Shown here piece by piece: positions 10,651-20,163 of a stretch of 64,000 bases of DNA. The notes below the pieces were generated by a model. The model had not been told where the DNA came from and did no database searches. It worked only from the letters and a program-made list of their open reading frames with translations. Each line of letters begins with the position of its first letter. Within the stretch, counting starts at the first letter, position 1. Position numbers and translations under genes: made by a program. The stretch is taken from positions 29,043,210 through 29,107,209 of the forward strand of contig OX031073.1 of NCBI GenBank assembly GCA_943736015.1. Direction: 5' to 3'. Source of the DNA: Tridacna crocea. Lineage: Eukaryota > Mollusca > Bivalvia > Cardiida > Cardiidae.

Positions 10651-10938
10651 ATTAAAGAAATAATCTTCTTTCTATCGTGGTATATCGTTCAATAAACCAC
10701 AGTTGTGAGTTATGAGGCGCAATAAATAATCCACGAGGGCGATAGCCCGAGTGGGTTATTCATTGCGCCTCATAACTCACAACGCGGTTTATTGAACGAT
10801 ATACCACGATAGAAAGAAGATTATTTCGATTCTAACATGGTCAATTCTTAGTGAAAAGAAAACAAGTTCAAACTTGGAGTAAAAATGCGGATGAAGATTA
10901 TGTTCCATTGAATAACTCACTCATTGAATGACGTCACT
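10651..10938. mobile_element. Long-hairpin repeat, left part (continues at 22471-22560)
   Basis: 10660-10828 is a near-perfect palindrome of about 168 bp: AATAATCTTCTTTCTATCGT ... AATAATCCACGAGGGCGATA / GCCCGAGTGGGTTATT ... and back. The unique 110 bp after it (AACAAGTTCAAACTTGGAGT ... CATTGAATGACGTCACT) matches 55315-55405, and the rest of the family resumes at 22471. Confidence 0.85.
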
Positions 10939-11207
10939 ACGGTGGCACAAAAGTGACATGGAAGATATATTTTATACTACGTGCGCACGTAATAGTTATT
11001 ACGTGCCCACGTAATAGTTAATACGTGCGCACGCAATAGTATTACGTGCGCACGTATTAGTTAATACGTGCGCACGTATTAGCTACTGCGTGCGCACGTA
11101 ATACTATTGCGTGCGCACGTATTAGTTATTACGTGCCCACGTATTAGTTAATACGTGCGCACGCAATAGTATTACGTGCGCACGTATTAGTTATTACGTG
11201 CGCACGT
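10939..11207 (+). repeat. Left terminal repeat of the 11.5 kb transposon, with an 11-unit palindromic array
   Basis: A 40 bp terminal segment is followed by eleven copies of ACGTGCGCACGT or one-base variants (ACGTGCCCACGT, ACGTGCGCACGC, GCGTGCGCACGT). They start at 10979, 11001, 11023, 11044, 11066, 11088, 11109, 11131, 11153, 11174 and 11196. Spacing is always 21 or 22 bp, and the linkers are AATA/TTA-type. Each unit is its own reverse complement or nearly so. The array ends about 20 bp before the first recognisable part of the nuclease gene, so it could also carry that gene's promoter (inference). Confidence 0.9.
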
Positions 11208-11227
11208 AATAATCCACCAATCAGAAT

Positions 11228-11443
11228 CATGAACGGAAGCCATTGTTTCAAGATGGAAGTAGACATTTATTGATTCGTGAATATGGTGGACAGAATAGTG
11301 AAACTATGAGAAGAAGATATAAAAGGCGCCGTACTACCTGATCCAGTTGTTGAGGACAACGATGCAAAGGATCTCGCAAGAAGGCTGAATTGTTGAGGCT
11401 TTGCGGCGAACACAAGTTGTTCAAAAAAGAGATTTATTAACAG
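11228..11443 (+). pseudogene. SAP-like first exon of the nuclease gene, broken frame
   Basis: Around 11360-11440 one frame reads RCKGSRKKAELLRLCGEHK, which resembles the second helix of a SAP DNA-binding motif. The upstream part of the motif is in another frame, and the frame stops at TAA just before a CAG/GTAAAT donor (11441-11445). A length change in the A-run near 11430 would be needed to match the phase of the exon at 13342. The segment starts just inside the left terminal array. Confidence 0.5.
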
Positions 11444-11702
11444 GTAAATTAAGAGAAATATCTTGCCCACTTGCGCGACGAGCTGTGACTCTGAGCGAGT
11501 TTGAATCGCCGTCCTTATGTTTTTCAGACATCGCCCATATAGACTGATTATACACTAAACTGTTTATCATGCATCCAAAGCCTAAGTTGTGGATATTCTT
11601 TTGAAAGGGAATTCCAATGGTTACGGGTCCGTAACTTTGATGTTTTGGCCTACGATTCGGGGTTCCCCTAAGATCCATTTCCTTCTATGTGCTGGCGGTT
11701 TT

Positions 11703-12190
11703 TAGCTCCACTTGCCGAAGGCCAGCGAGCTATTGTCATGGCGTTGTGTCCGTCATGCGTCCGTCCGTTCGTCCGTCCGTTCGTTCGTCCGAGCGTGCGT
11801 CCGTAAACTTTTTCTTTAAAAAACTTCTCCTCAGAAACTATTGACTGGATTTTTTACCAAATTTCACAGGAATGTTCCTTAGGTGGTCCTCTTTCAAATT
11901 TCTTCAAATAACTGTGTTCCATGAATAATTCTGGTTTCCATGGCAACCAAAGTAAAAAACCTTTAAAAATCTTCTCCTCCCAAACCACTAATTGGACAGC
12001 ATCACTATTTTGCAGGAATGTTCCTTAGATAGAGGCCTACAGAATTCCTTAAAAAAAAAGATCCATCAAAAAACATGGCTTTTATGGGAGACTCATTTTC
12101 CTTTTATGGTATAAAGTAAAATCTTTGAAAAATTTCTTCTCTCAAACAGTTCGTTTTGATTTCATTGTTGTATTGCAGGTTAGTTCCTAT
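11703..12190. repeat. Interspersed repeat with GTCC tract (relative of the 35838 repeat)
   Basis: Contains (GTCCGTCC)-type sequence at 11755-11805, CAGGAATGTTCCTTAGGTGG and TTTCCATGGCAACC. The same segments occur, in the other orientation, at the GACGGACGACG end of the repeats at 36880-37030 and 38880-39010. Confidence 0.6.
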
Positions 12191-12197
12191 GGTGGTA

Positions 12198-12423
12198 AGT
12201 CTTTACCATACAATCCTGACTTTTAACGACCCTAAAGAAGAAGTCTTTGGAAAACACTCTTGGAAAAGGAGAAAATGCTGGTAATCAGCATTTTCTCCTT
12301 TTCCCTCAGTGTTTTCTACTCCATCAAAGAGAGAAATAATCATTTCATCAATGTTTAATTTGTTGTCTGCAAATGCTTTCAGTTTGGTCACATCCCAAAT
12401 TTTGTCGTTTGGTAAAGAGTTAA
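12198..12423. mobile_element. TTAA hairpin MITE in the nuclease gene intron
   Basis: Hairpin GGAAAAGGAGAAAATGCTGG / TAATCAGCATTTTC; right end GGTAAAGAGTTAA; left TTAA eroded. Confidence 0.8.
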
Positions 12424-12571
12424 AGATGGTTGCTTTACATAATCTATAATCCTTTTCATATAAAACAAGAGAACCTCTGCACTTTGATTAGTTCTGGTAA
12501 AGGTTTGTTGACCTACTGGTGACCTAGTACAAAGAGGGACAGGGCTTTACTGTTGTGATAAGGCATTTTGT

Positions 12572-12985
12572 TATCCAATCAAACTGATCCCTGACAAAGA
12601 AGACTTTAGAAAAGATTGTGGGAAAAGGAGAAAATGCTAGTAACCTTTTCCCACAATGTTATCTACCCTTCACAGAACAACTTTCAAATTTTCAGTCACT
12701 TTTATTTTTTCATCTACAAATGCTTTCCATTTGGGCAACCCTAAAATGTTGTCGTTTGGTAATGAGTTAACTATAACCAGACGACAAAATCTTTATAACT
12801 GGCCATAATTGAAAGATGTTGCAGACAACATAAATCTTCAAATTAGTAAAACTTGTATCAAAAAGGGTAGAAATTATTGTGTAAAACTAAGAAAATGCAG
12901 GTTACTTTTATTTTCTTCTTTTCTCACAATGTTTTTCATAGCCTTTTTTCTTAAAATGCAGTAATGAATGGTAATTGTTAAAAAC
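12572..12985. mobile_element. Two TTAA MITEs sharing a junction, hairpins damaged
   Basis: The first ends GTAATGAGTTAA at about 12770 and has lost most of one inner hairpin arm. The second starts at that TTAA and has eroded arms (GTGTAAAACTAAGAAAATGC / TTTTCTTCTTTTCTCACAAT). Confidence 0.7.
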
Positions 12986-13341
12986 TTCTCTTCACCGTTA
13001 CAGAAAAATCAGGCCTGTGGAGCGATACAGGTGCTCAAGTGCCTCTAGTTATTTTCCACAAGAATATTTTCTGTATTTGGTCTAAACCAATGTGGAAAAA
13101 GATGACTTCAGCATATGCAAACTTAAGCAATATGCACTAGATTCCCATTCAGCTGTTATTAATAAATTTAACACCTGTAAACGGCATTTATTAATGATTT
13201 ATTTATTTATAAATATATCTAACTATAGGCTAGCATACTTATAACTTGAAAAGCCTATCACATAGAAGCTAGGACTAGTAACATTCTACACTTGATGTAC
13301 AGAATAACTTTTAAAATATTGTGCATTGTTTGATATTTCAG

Positions 13342-13983
13342 GGTGAAAGATCTTCAAGAGAATGGACTTTCAAAGTTTGTTGTTGACCTGGATGGATCAG
13401 AATGTAGTCAGAATATGTTAACTGAGGCAGACTGCGGAATCCGTAAAGATATTAATTTTCCACTTCCATTACTGAGAAACTGGACAACAAATATGGGTTC
13501 TATTCCAAGAGGTTTCAACTATGCTTGCATAGTTGACTATCTAGTTAAAAGAAAATTAATGATAGTTCATGCTGCAGACTCTGACAATGAAGACTCTGTT
13601 ACAATCACAGATTTGCCTGTTGCCCAGAAACCACTGAGGAAAGGTTTTAACTTTTTTAAATCTGGTCATGTAAGTGATGTAAAATTTAATAAACTGGAAG
13701 ACTACACACATGTCAGTGGAATGGTGTTGTCATCATACAAGAGCAAGACATTTCAAACAGATTTAGTTTTAAAAAACAGCACTGGTGAAGTTATGAAAGG
13801 AAAGTACAGATTTATGTGCAGCAGGACTTGGAGGAAAGTGCAATCATATAGCCATTGTACTTTTTGGCCTATTGGACTTTCAAGAATCTTTAAATGATGC
13901 ACCAGAAAGCTGCACTTCCAAGGAACAGAAATAGCACCTGCCTTCAAGAAAAGCAAAGAAGCTAACCAAACCCATAAAAACAG
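13342..13983 (+). pseudogene. SWIM-like zinc motif exon of the nuclease gene
   Basis: Follows a TGATATTTCAG acceptor and ends at an ACAG/GTATTT donor. The open frame from 13343 codes for 157 residues of an accessory domain (for example VKRKLMIVHAADSDNEDS), then loses its match. From 13815 the +1 frame reads CAAGLGGKCNHIAIVLFGLL, a Cys-x-Cys/Cys-x-His SWIM-like zinc motif. About four extra bases near 13811-13814 explain the shift, and the expected second Cys codon before it reads Tyr. The new frame meets TAG at 13932-13934 (one change from TGG) and is otherwise open to the donor. Confidence 0.78.
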
Positions 13984-14037
13984 GTATTTTTTTTTTACAT
14001 TGTCCAGTTGTGATAAAAAATCTATAAAATGTCTTTG

Positions 14038-14165
14038 ATAGGGTAGAAAACAATGCGGGAAATGGAGAAAATGCTGGTTATCAGCATTTTCTCCTTTTCC
14101 CACAATGTTTTCAAAATGCTTCTTTGTTTGGGTTGTTTAAAGTCAGGATTGTGTGGTAGAGTTAA
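14038..14165. repeat. TTAA MITE, hairpin and right half
   Basis: GGGTAGAAAACAATGCGGGA to GTGTGGTAGAGTTAA; the left third is missing. It gives rise to spurious frames on both strands. Confidence 0.75.
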
Positions 14166-14339
14166 AATAGAGGTCTTGTGCATTTTCATTATACAATGTA
14201 CAGTACTACAACAAACATCAGAAGCTTTCCCCATTTGTTCTGAAAATTTGTGACATTTGTGTGATGCTTTGCATCGCTTTCGAAGTGTATTTATAATGTT
14301 TGCTGTCGCTTTCGACAATTTTTTTTTCATTTTATATTT

Positions 14340-14455
14340 CTCATGTGACCAGAAGGTCTGTTGTTGGGACTTGAAACTTTGAACCACAATCAGTGTGACC
14401 ACAATACCTCACAGGTCTGAGATTACAAGCTTTAACCACTGAGCCTCACTAACCC
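14340..14455 (-). repeat. tRNA-like SINE head (weak)
   Basis: On the - strand GAGGCTCAGTGGTTAAAGC resembles box A and GTTTCAAGTCCC a decayed box B 60-70 bp on. Confidence 0.35.
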
Positions 14456-14582
14456 TGTTATGCATTTGGAAATAAACTTGGACTAAGAATGGAAACCAAA
14501 ATGTTTGGTGAACAAAAGATCCATGCTAATCAAACTGTGTTCTTTTAACATTTTTACAAAAAATCTGATTCTCCCATTTCAG

Positions 14583-14746
14583 GTGTTCGTGTTGTCCAAA
14601 AACATGTATTTGGACGCTCTGTATGACGAAAAAGACCTCTTGAAAACTATGATGGGTACAGTGTACGAATGAAAAAGGCCATCTTAGATACCACTGCCTT
14701 AAAAGAAGACTTGAAGCAATTACTTCATGAAAAAGGCTTGCTGATG
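14583..14746 (+). pseudogene. Linker exon of the nuclease gene, with internal stop
   Basis: Bounded by a CCCATTTCAG acceptor and an ATG/GTAAGC donor. One frame reads VRVVQKHVFGRSV, stop (TGA 14624-14626), then RKRPLENYDGYSVRMKKAIL and further to the donor. The basic-hydrophobic pattern and position fit the region between the SWIM motif and YqaJ in such proteins. It is too fragmented to be called as an ORF. Confidence 0.6.
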
Positions 14747-15001
14747 GTAAGCACTAAAATTTCAACATTGATGAAAACCATTCTTGGAGCTTCTTTGAAA
14801 TAAGTAACATTTACATGCAGTGTCTTTTTCATTGTTGAAAATAATCACAGGGACAGCACTGTGCCAATCTTTCAGGTGGTTGACAAATGTATTCTTTAAC
14901 ATTTACGTTGACTTTTGTCAACATTTACAATGCTGAGTAAACATGATGAATTTTTTTCAAACATTGTGCAAGGTTGTTTCAACCATAACCTGTAGTAAGG
15001 T

Positions 15002-15066
15002 ATTGGACAATATAGATCAAAGATTAGTCTGCATGCTCTGTGTAGTCTGATCTTGATCTGCACTGA
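15002..15066. repeat. AGATCAAGATCAGACTGCAC hairpin, diverged copy 5
   Basis: TAGATCAAAGATTAGTCTGC ... TAGTCTGATCTTGATCTGCA, inside a nuclease gene intron. Confidence 0.65.
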
Positions 15067-15184
15067 TGGTAAAAGCAAGTTTACTTGAATTTAGCATTGT
15101 GAAGGTTAGAATGAAAAGCAAAGGATAAAAAGGATAAAAAATAACCCAACATACATGAAAAACTATTTAATTCATTTTCTTCAG

Positions 15185-15333
15185 ATTCTTAACTCAAGCA
15201 CTGATACTGCTAGTGAAGGTGAAGAAGAGAGGATTAATACTCATCAACTTCCAGAGGAAATAGTTTGTCAAAAACTTAAGATATTTACATATAAGACTTT
15301 ATCTTATAATTTTTTATCAACAACCTCAGTTTA
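15185..15333 (+). pseudogene. Probable small acidic exon of the nuclease gene
   Basis: Follows a TTTTCTTCAG acceptor. The frame opens ILNSSTDTASEGEEERINTH and stays open to TAA at 15331-15333, where a TTAA hairpin MITE begins. No clear donor is visible, and the MITE may have replaced the end. Ser/Glu-rich, no recognisable domain. Support is position and the acceptor only. Confidence 0.42.
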
Positions 15334-15559
15334 ACTCATCACAAAAGGACAATATTTTAGGCTGGTCCAAATCGATAGCAATTGCAGACAACAAAATAAT
15401 AATGACTGAAAATTTGAAATATGTGTTGTGAAGGGTAGAAAACATTGTGGGAAAAGGAGAAAATGCTGGTAACCAGCATTTTCTCCTTTTCGCACAATGT
15501 TTTCTAAAGGCTTCTTTCTCAGGATCGTCGAAAGTAGGGATAGTGTGGCAATGGATTAA
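15331..15559. mobile_element. TTAA hairpin MITE, full length
   Basis: 229 bp, TTAA on both sides. It starts at the stop codon of the exon-like segment at 15185. Confidence 0.87.
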
Positions 15560-15593
15560 ATTACCTCAGTAAGAAAGTTAACATAAAGTTCTG

Positions 15594-16023
15594 TTAACTC
15601 CTTACGGAACAACAAAGTTTTAGACTTGTCCAAATTGAAAGCTTTTGCAGATGACAAAATTAATGTGACACAAAAAATGAAATTTAATTTGTGAAGGGTA
15701 GAAAACATTGTGGGAAAAGGAGAAAATGCTGGTTACCATGTTTTCAAACAACTTCTGTCTCTGGAGTCCTGAAAACCAGGGATTGTTTGGTAAAGGGTTA
15801 AAGACATCAAATCTTTAAGCAAGCAACATTTTTCATCTGCAATATTTTACATTAGGTTTAGTAAAGAAAGAAAAAGGTTGATTTTTTTCCCAGCAGGGTC
15901 AAAAACAATGTGTGAAAAGGATGAAATGCTGGTTACCAGCATTTTCTCCTTTTCCCATAGGGTTTTCTAAAAGGTTTTTTTCTCAGGGTCATTAAAAGTC
16001 GGGATTGTGTGATAAAGAGTTAA
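15594..16023. mobile_element. Two TTAA MITEs, one lacking a hairpin arm
   Basis: 15594-15801 has TTAA at both ends but goes from CTGGTTACC directly to ATGTTTTCAAAC, so most of the second arm is deleted. 15885-16023 is the right two-thirds of another copy, ending ATAAAGAGTTAA. Confidence 0.75.
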
Positions 16024-16071
16024 CTTGAAAGCAGTCGATAAATGATAACAGCTAATTTATTGCCTTTATAG

Positions 16072-16638
16072 GTCACAGAGGCACGACAGAAAGAAATCAA
16101 AAAGCAAACTCATGGACAAGCAAATAACCCATTGTGGTTCAGGCACAAGAAAGGCAGGATTACAGCAAGCAAGGCGAAAAAGTTTGTCGGAAAGGGAAAT
16201 ATTGGAACCCTAGTTAAAGATATTATTCAGATAAGAAAACCAAAATTGACATCCATTCCAGCTGTCAAATATGGGATAGATAATGAAGTTGTTGTCGTTA
16301 AATACAAGCAGCAGAAAGCAGCACAAGGTGTAAATATAACAGTCTGTGGGTGTGGTTTGTTTGTTGATTTGGAATTTGGGCAGCTTGCTGCTAGTCCTGA
16401 TGGCCTGATTACAGATCCTTCAGAGAAAGATCCACATGGATTGGTTGAAATTAAGTACATTTATTCTTGTAGAGATATTTCTCCTAAAGAAGCCATTGAA
16501 AGAAAAAGGTCTTCTAGCCAGTTTTCACTTAAAGCATTTGGAGAAACAATCATTATGAAAGAAAGCCATTCTCAAAAAGTTGTTGGACTTCCACACAATG
16601 AACATTGTACCTACTTTGGTAGCTCAGGGGTTTTATAA
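16072..16638 (+). pseudogene. YqaJ-type exonuclease exon, C-terminus lost
   Basis: Starts after a GCCTTTATAG acceptor and is open to TAA at 16636-16638, about 188 residues. It shows the YqaJ/lambda-exonuclease signature: RITAS near the start, YGIDNE (Glu codon at 16285), ASPDGLI (Asp codon at 16399) and LVEIKY (Glu at 16447, Lys at 16453), that is the E / D / E-x-K metal site of the PD-(D/E)XK fold. After KAFGETIIMKESHS the sequence no longer looks like YqaJ; the tyrosine/glutamine-rich C-terminal motif is absent. A TTAA-MITE remnant begins about 25 bp after the stop. The core is intact but the gene around it is broken. Confidence 0.8.
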
Positions 16639-16662
16639 AAAAAGGATAAAAATAGGTCTTGA

Positions 16663-17142
16663 GTGGTAGAAAACATTGTGGGAAAAGGAGAAAATGTTTC
16701 CATTACTTTTTCCTTTTCCTACAATTTTTTCGAAAAGCCTTCTTTCTAAGGAGTGTTAAAAGATGGGATTGTATGCTATGTGTTAGAACAAAGAATTTGC
16801 ATTTAACCCTCTACCAAACAATCCCTGGTTTTTACGACCCAGAGGAAGCAGCCTTCTGAAAACATCGCAGGAAAAGGAGAAAATGCTGGTAACCAGCATT
16901 TTCTCCTTTTCCCAAAATTTTTTCTACACATCTAAAGTAAAGTTTCAGTTTTTGAATCACGTTTATATTGTCGTCTGCCGAATTTGGACAAATCTAAAAA
17001 TTTGTCATTAGGTAAAACCTAGAGCACTTGTGAGAAAATAGAAACTACTGGTAACCAGCATTTCTTCCTTTTCTCACGAAGTTTTCTAGAGCTTTCTTTC
17101 TTATGATAATCAAAACTCAAGGTTGTTTGGTAATGTGTTAAT
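16663..17142. mobile_element. Three partial TTAA MITEs downstream of the YqaJ exon
   Basis: 16663-16790 has an eroded hairpin; 16803 to about 17018 is nearly complete, with left TTAA; 17020-17142 is a right half with a short hairpin and TTAA-like end. Confidence 0.7.
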
Positions 17143-18206
17143 TTAAGATGTCCACAATGTCTACAATTATGCATTTTTTCTTCCATTTAAGACTTTCACT
17201 GATAAACATAATATATATTATGTAAAAAAGACTAAGGAAAGTTGACACATAATTTATTTTACTAGATGACAGAATTGTAGACTTACTCACTTTGAAAGCA
17301 TTAGCAGATCACAAATAAAATGTCAATGAAATATGAAATTTGTCTCTCATCTAAAGAAAGGAAACTTGGAAAGGGAGAAAATGCTGGTTACCAGCACTTT
17401 TTCTATCTTTCCACAATGTTTTCAAAAGTTTTTTTATAGTGAAATGCTTAATTCAGGACTGTGTGGTAATAGATTGAAATTCACAACACTTACTCACCAT
17501 GTTTATAAAATGTGCCATTTTAATAAAAAATTTTGAAATTTAGTAATTGTTACTTCTTCAAAACATTTGTCCTGATGAAAATGGAAATAAAATGTAAGTG
17601 AAAAATTTAGACTCTGGTTAGCCTGCAGTCAGATTTATGAAAGTGGATGCTTTTCCCTTTTCCAGAGAAACCTTTAATAGCTAACATTTGTTTTACTGAC
17701 AAGTAATACGTGGGTAAAAATGGAACACATTTGCACAGAAAGATTAATTATTAACCCTGTCCCAAACGACAAATTTTAGACTCTTCTCAATTGAAAGGGC
17801 TTGCAGACGATAATTTTAAGTTTCACTCATTACAAGCAATTTCTCCTTTCCCACAGTATTTTCAAAAGATTTGTATGGCAGACAAGTAAAAACCAGAGCT
17901 TGTTTGGGAAAGGGTTAATTAAAACTTAAAAGTTTTCAAATGCATTATTTCCAAGAGGAGTTGACAGTTGGCATTGCAGGATAAAGGTTCAAATCTTTAC
18001 CAGACGACAAAATTTCAGACCTTTGTCAAAATTGTATCTGCAGATGACAAGTTCACTTTGTTAAATAATGACTGCTCTGCATTCATAATTCTGTTGAAAA
18101 GTACGTGTATCATCACCATTTTGTTGGATGAGTTCAATACCATTCTAAGTGCCTATACAATGTACATGTATAGGCACTTAGAATGGTTCTGCACTCACTC
18201 ATCAAT
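17143..18206. repeat. Intergenic stretch of the transposon: degenerate TTAA MITEs and a small hairpin
   Basis: MITE remnants lie at 17270-17475, 17751-17918 (TTAA both sides, hairpin shortened) and 17985-18060. A perfect 46 bp hairpin CCATTCTAAGTGCCTATACA ... complement lies at 18130-18176, just after the transposase stop. No continuation of the nuclease gene was found. Confidence 0.6.
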
Positions 18207-19368
18207 TTACTCAGAGTCCTTATCTACTAATGGGGGCCAAAATAAAACCAACATTACACACAACTGGAAGATGTGATTAATGTGCTTCCAAAAAGTGATA
18301 GGCACTTTAGAAGACAAAATGACCCACTGCTTCAAGCGCCCCGTGAGCCTTTCAACATGAATTCTGACACGAGCAATAGAAACAGATTCAACAAGATTCT
18401 GTATTTGCATTTGGTCTTTATTGCTCAAGAAATGTGGCGTTACAAGTCTAATTTTATGTTTTGCAAGAGACTCCCGTCCTGTAAATCCACGGTCTGCCAT
18501 GATGGCATCTCCCTCCTGAAGTTTTTCAACCAATCCACTATCAAAAATTATCTGATTGTCAGAAATAATCCCTTCGAAAAGATCTGAAATCAATGTCGGA
18601 ATTCCATTTGGACTTATACCAATGAGGTCTTTCAACGTGTTGCAACTCTTGTACATGGAGTAAGTTGCTGCCTGTACTTCAAAGTCAGATGGTCTTTCCA
18701 GTGATATTTCTGTACAGTCAATTATAATCTGTACATCCTGGTAAATTTCCTTGAATATATTTGGACTGTTACGCCTTATTTTTCCCCTTGACATCCAAAT
18801 GTCTAAACTACACAAGATACTGTGCATAAAGTTCACCCATGTAATAAATATGCGTGACACATGGATTTCACTAATACCAAACCTCTCTGCCAGATCCAAG
18901 TTGGCAGAGCCTTGCCTTAGTTTCACTAGGGTCATGAACATTTCATCCATTGGAATAAGTGTTCTCTTTCTGCCACATTTCAAACTGTCTCCATCTTTAG
19001 TGGTTGAGTTATTTGCGCCCCAGTACTGTAAACATTTTGCCTCCTGCTCCAGCATATTATGATAGAATGTCATCAAAGCCTGGTAGGAGTAAAATCCTGT
19101 CCAAAAACCTAATGTCCGAATCACTTCCCTCAAACCTTTTTAGGAAAAATCTGTCATAATGTCTTAACTCAACCACACAGTCCAACTGCTCTTCCACATT
19201 CATAAGCAATTTGGTCACAACAATTAGCAGGGCTTGTAATTCCCTTATACTGTTTGGATCGGGGTCAGAATCTTGGGAGGATAATTTGTTTAGAATATTT
19301 TGGAGCAGCTGTTGAAGTTTGTCTTTTACTATTACCGTACTACCCTTTTGGTTTTTGCAGGCTTTTTC
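18207..19368 (-). pseudogene. Transposase exon 3: HTH and DDE catalytic domain, +1 frameshift
   Basis: Begins after a TTTGTATTTCAG acceptor. The first part codes for a Leu/Gln-rich helix and ends near the motif LKRFEGSDSDIR. After an extra T at the 19103-19107 run, the frame continues as FWTGFYSYQALM and stays open to TAA at 18207-18209. An HTH_Tnp_4-like region (LAERFGISEIHVSRIF) is followed by the catalytic residues: Asp in IIDCTE (codon at 18719), Asp in MADRGF (codon at 18494) and Glu in RIHVERLTGRLK (codon at 18353). The D-D-E spacing of 75 and 47 residues fits IS5/PIF-type transposases. Confidence 0.85.
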
Positions 19369-19440
19369 CTGAAATACAAAATTATGATTTGGAATATAAT
19401 AGTCTTAAAGGCACAAGTTTTTTTGACTTGATTTTGTTCC

Positions 19441-19669
19441 TTAACCCTTTACTCCATAGATACTCATTTCTACTCATTGCTTGCAGGAGCCTATGGAAAA
19501 CATTGTGGCAAAAGGTGAAATTGCTCGTGACAAGCAATTTCACCTTTTGTCACAATGTTTTCTATGCTGTCAAAAGGTAACATATACACATAAGAAACGG
19601 CTTCATCCTTGTTGTTATTTAGGGTCAATTAGAGATACCACAGAAATGCCTTATGGGGTAAAGGGTTAA
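19441..19669. mobile_element. TTAA hairpin MITE, TTGCTCG sub-family
   Basis: 229 bp with TTAA at both ends. The arms read GTGGCAAAAGGTGAAATTGC TCG / CAAGCAATTTCACCTTTTGT, a different palindrome from the main sub-family but in the same frame of ends. A close relative is at 49618-49846. Confidence 0.87.
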
Positions 19670-20163
19670 CCAGCTGTTTTTTTAGGTATTTGTTCATCTT
19701 GCCAAAGCAAAGAATGCAGGTCTTTTATGAACCTATCAAAAACTGAGGAGTGAAAAAGGGAGAAAATGCTTGTGTTCTGTATTTCCTCCTTTTTCCATAC
19801 TTCTTTCTCCTGTAGGAGAAACAAACTTCATACTTTTGATAACATTTGTAATCTGCAACCAAAACTAAAACTTTGTACGATGCTAGGGCTCTGAAATGCT
19901 ATGCTACAGTCTTGCCAGTTTTTCTCAACCACAATGCAAGATAACATCATGGGTTATAAATATTACAAAATTTATTCTAAATCTTAAAACATTGACAATT
20001 TAAAGTTAACTTTGGGAAAAGACAAAAATACTTGTACCAGTAACCACAAAGTTTTCAACCCTACAAGATGCATATTTTGTGTAACATTTTAACTGTTATT
20101 TACAGACTCTTTCATAAAAATTTCTTGCCTGGTAAAGAGTTAAGAAAAAGACAATATTATAAC
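19670..20163. repeat. Transposase intron 2: eroded MITE pieces
   Basis: GGAGTGAAAAAGGGAGAAAA / TTTCCTCCTTTTTCCATACT near 19745-19800 and GGTAAAGAGTTAAG at 20132 are remnants. Otherwise featureless. Confidence 0.45.

Larger units (their letters stand above)
11228..16638 (+). pseudogene. SAP / SWIM / YqaJ nuclease protein of the transposon, degenerate
   Basis: The second gene of the 11.5 kb element, convergent with the transposase. Recognisable exon-like pieces are a SAP-like segment (about 11300-11443), a SWIM-like zinc motif exon (13342-13983), two linker exons (14583-14746 and from 15185) and a YqaJ-type exonuclease exon (16072-16638). YqaJ proteins are relatives of lambda exonuclease. The role of this protein in ISL2EU transposition is not established; processing of transposon ends or of replication intermediates is a guess. 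Lesions are frame changes in the SAP segment, an insertion that shifts frame before the SWIM motif, TAG at 13932-13934 and TGA at 14624-14626. The usual C-terminal part of the nuclease was not found downstream. Confidence 0.75.

Noticed and set aside
10979..11207. CRISPR-like array (regular short repeats)
   Set aside because: Spacing is 21-22 bp with no unique spacers, the units are palindromes inside transposon ends, and the genome is eukaryotic.
11421..11678. 85-codon - strand frame at the left end of the transposon
   Set aside because: It lies opposite the SAP-like exon and its donor; the N-terminal part has no recognisable domain.
13343..13897. A 184-codon intact host gene
   Set aside because: It is the first part of the SWIM exon of the transposon; the last 27 codons are a wrong-frame extension after a frameshift.
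18207..19133. A complete 308-codon single-exon transposase
   Set aside because: The apparent start is a TTG after an upstream stop caused by the frameshift; the real exon begins at 19368.
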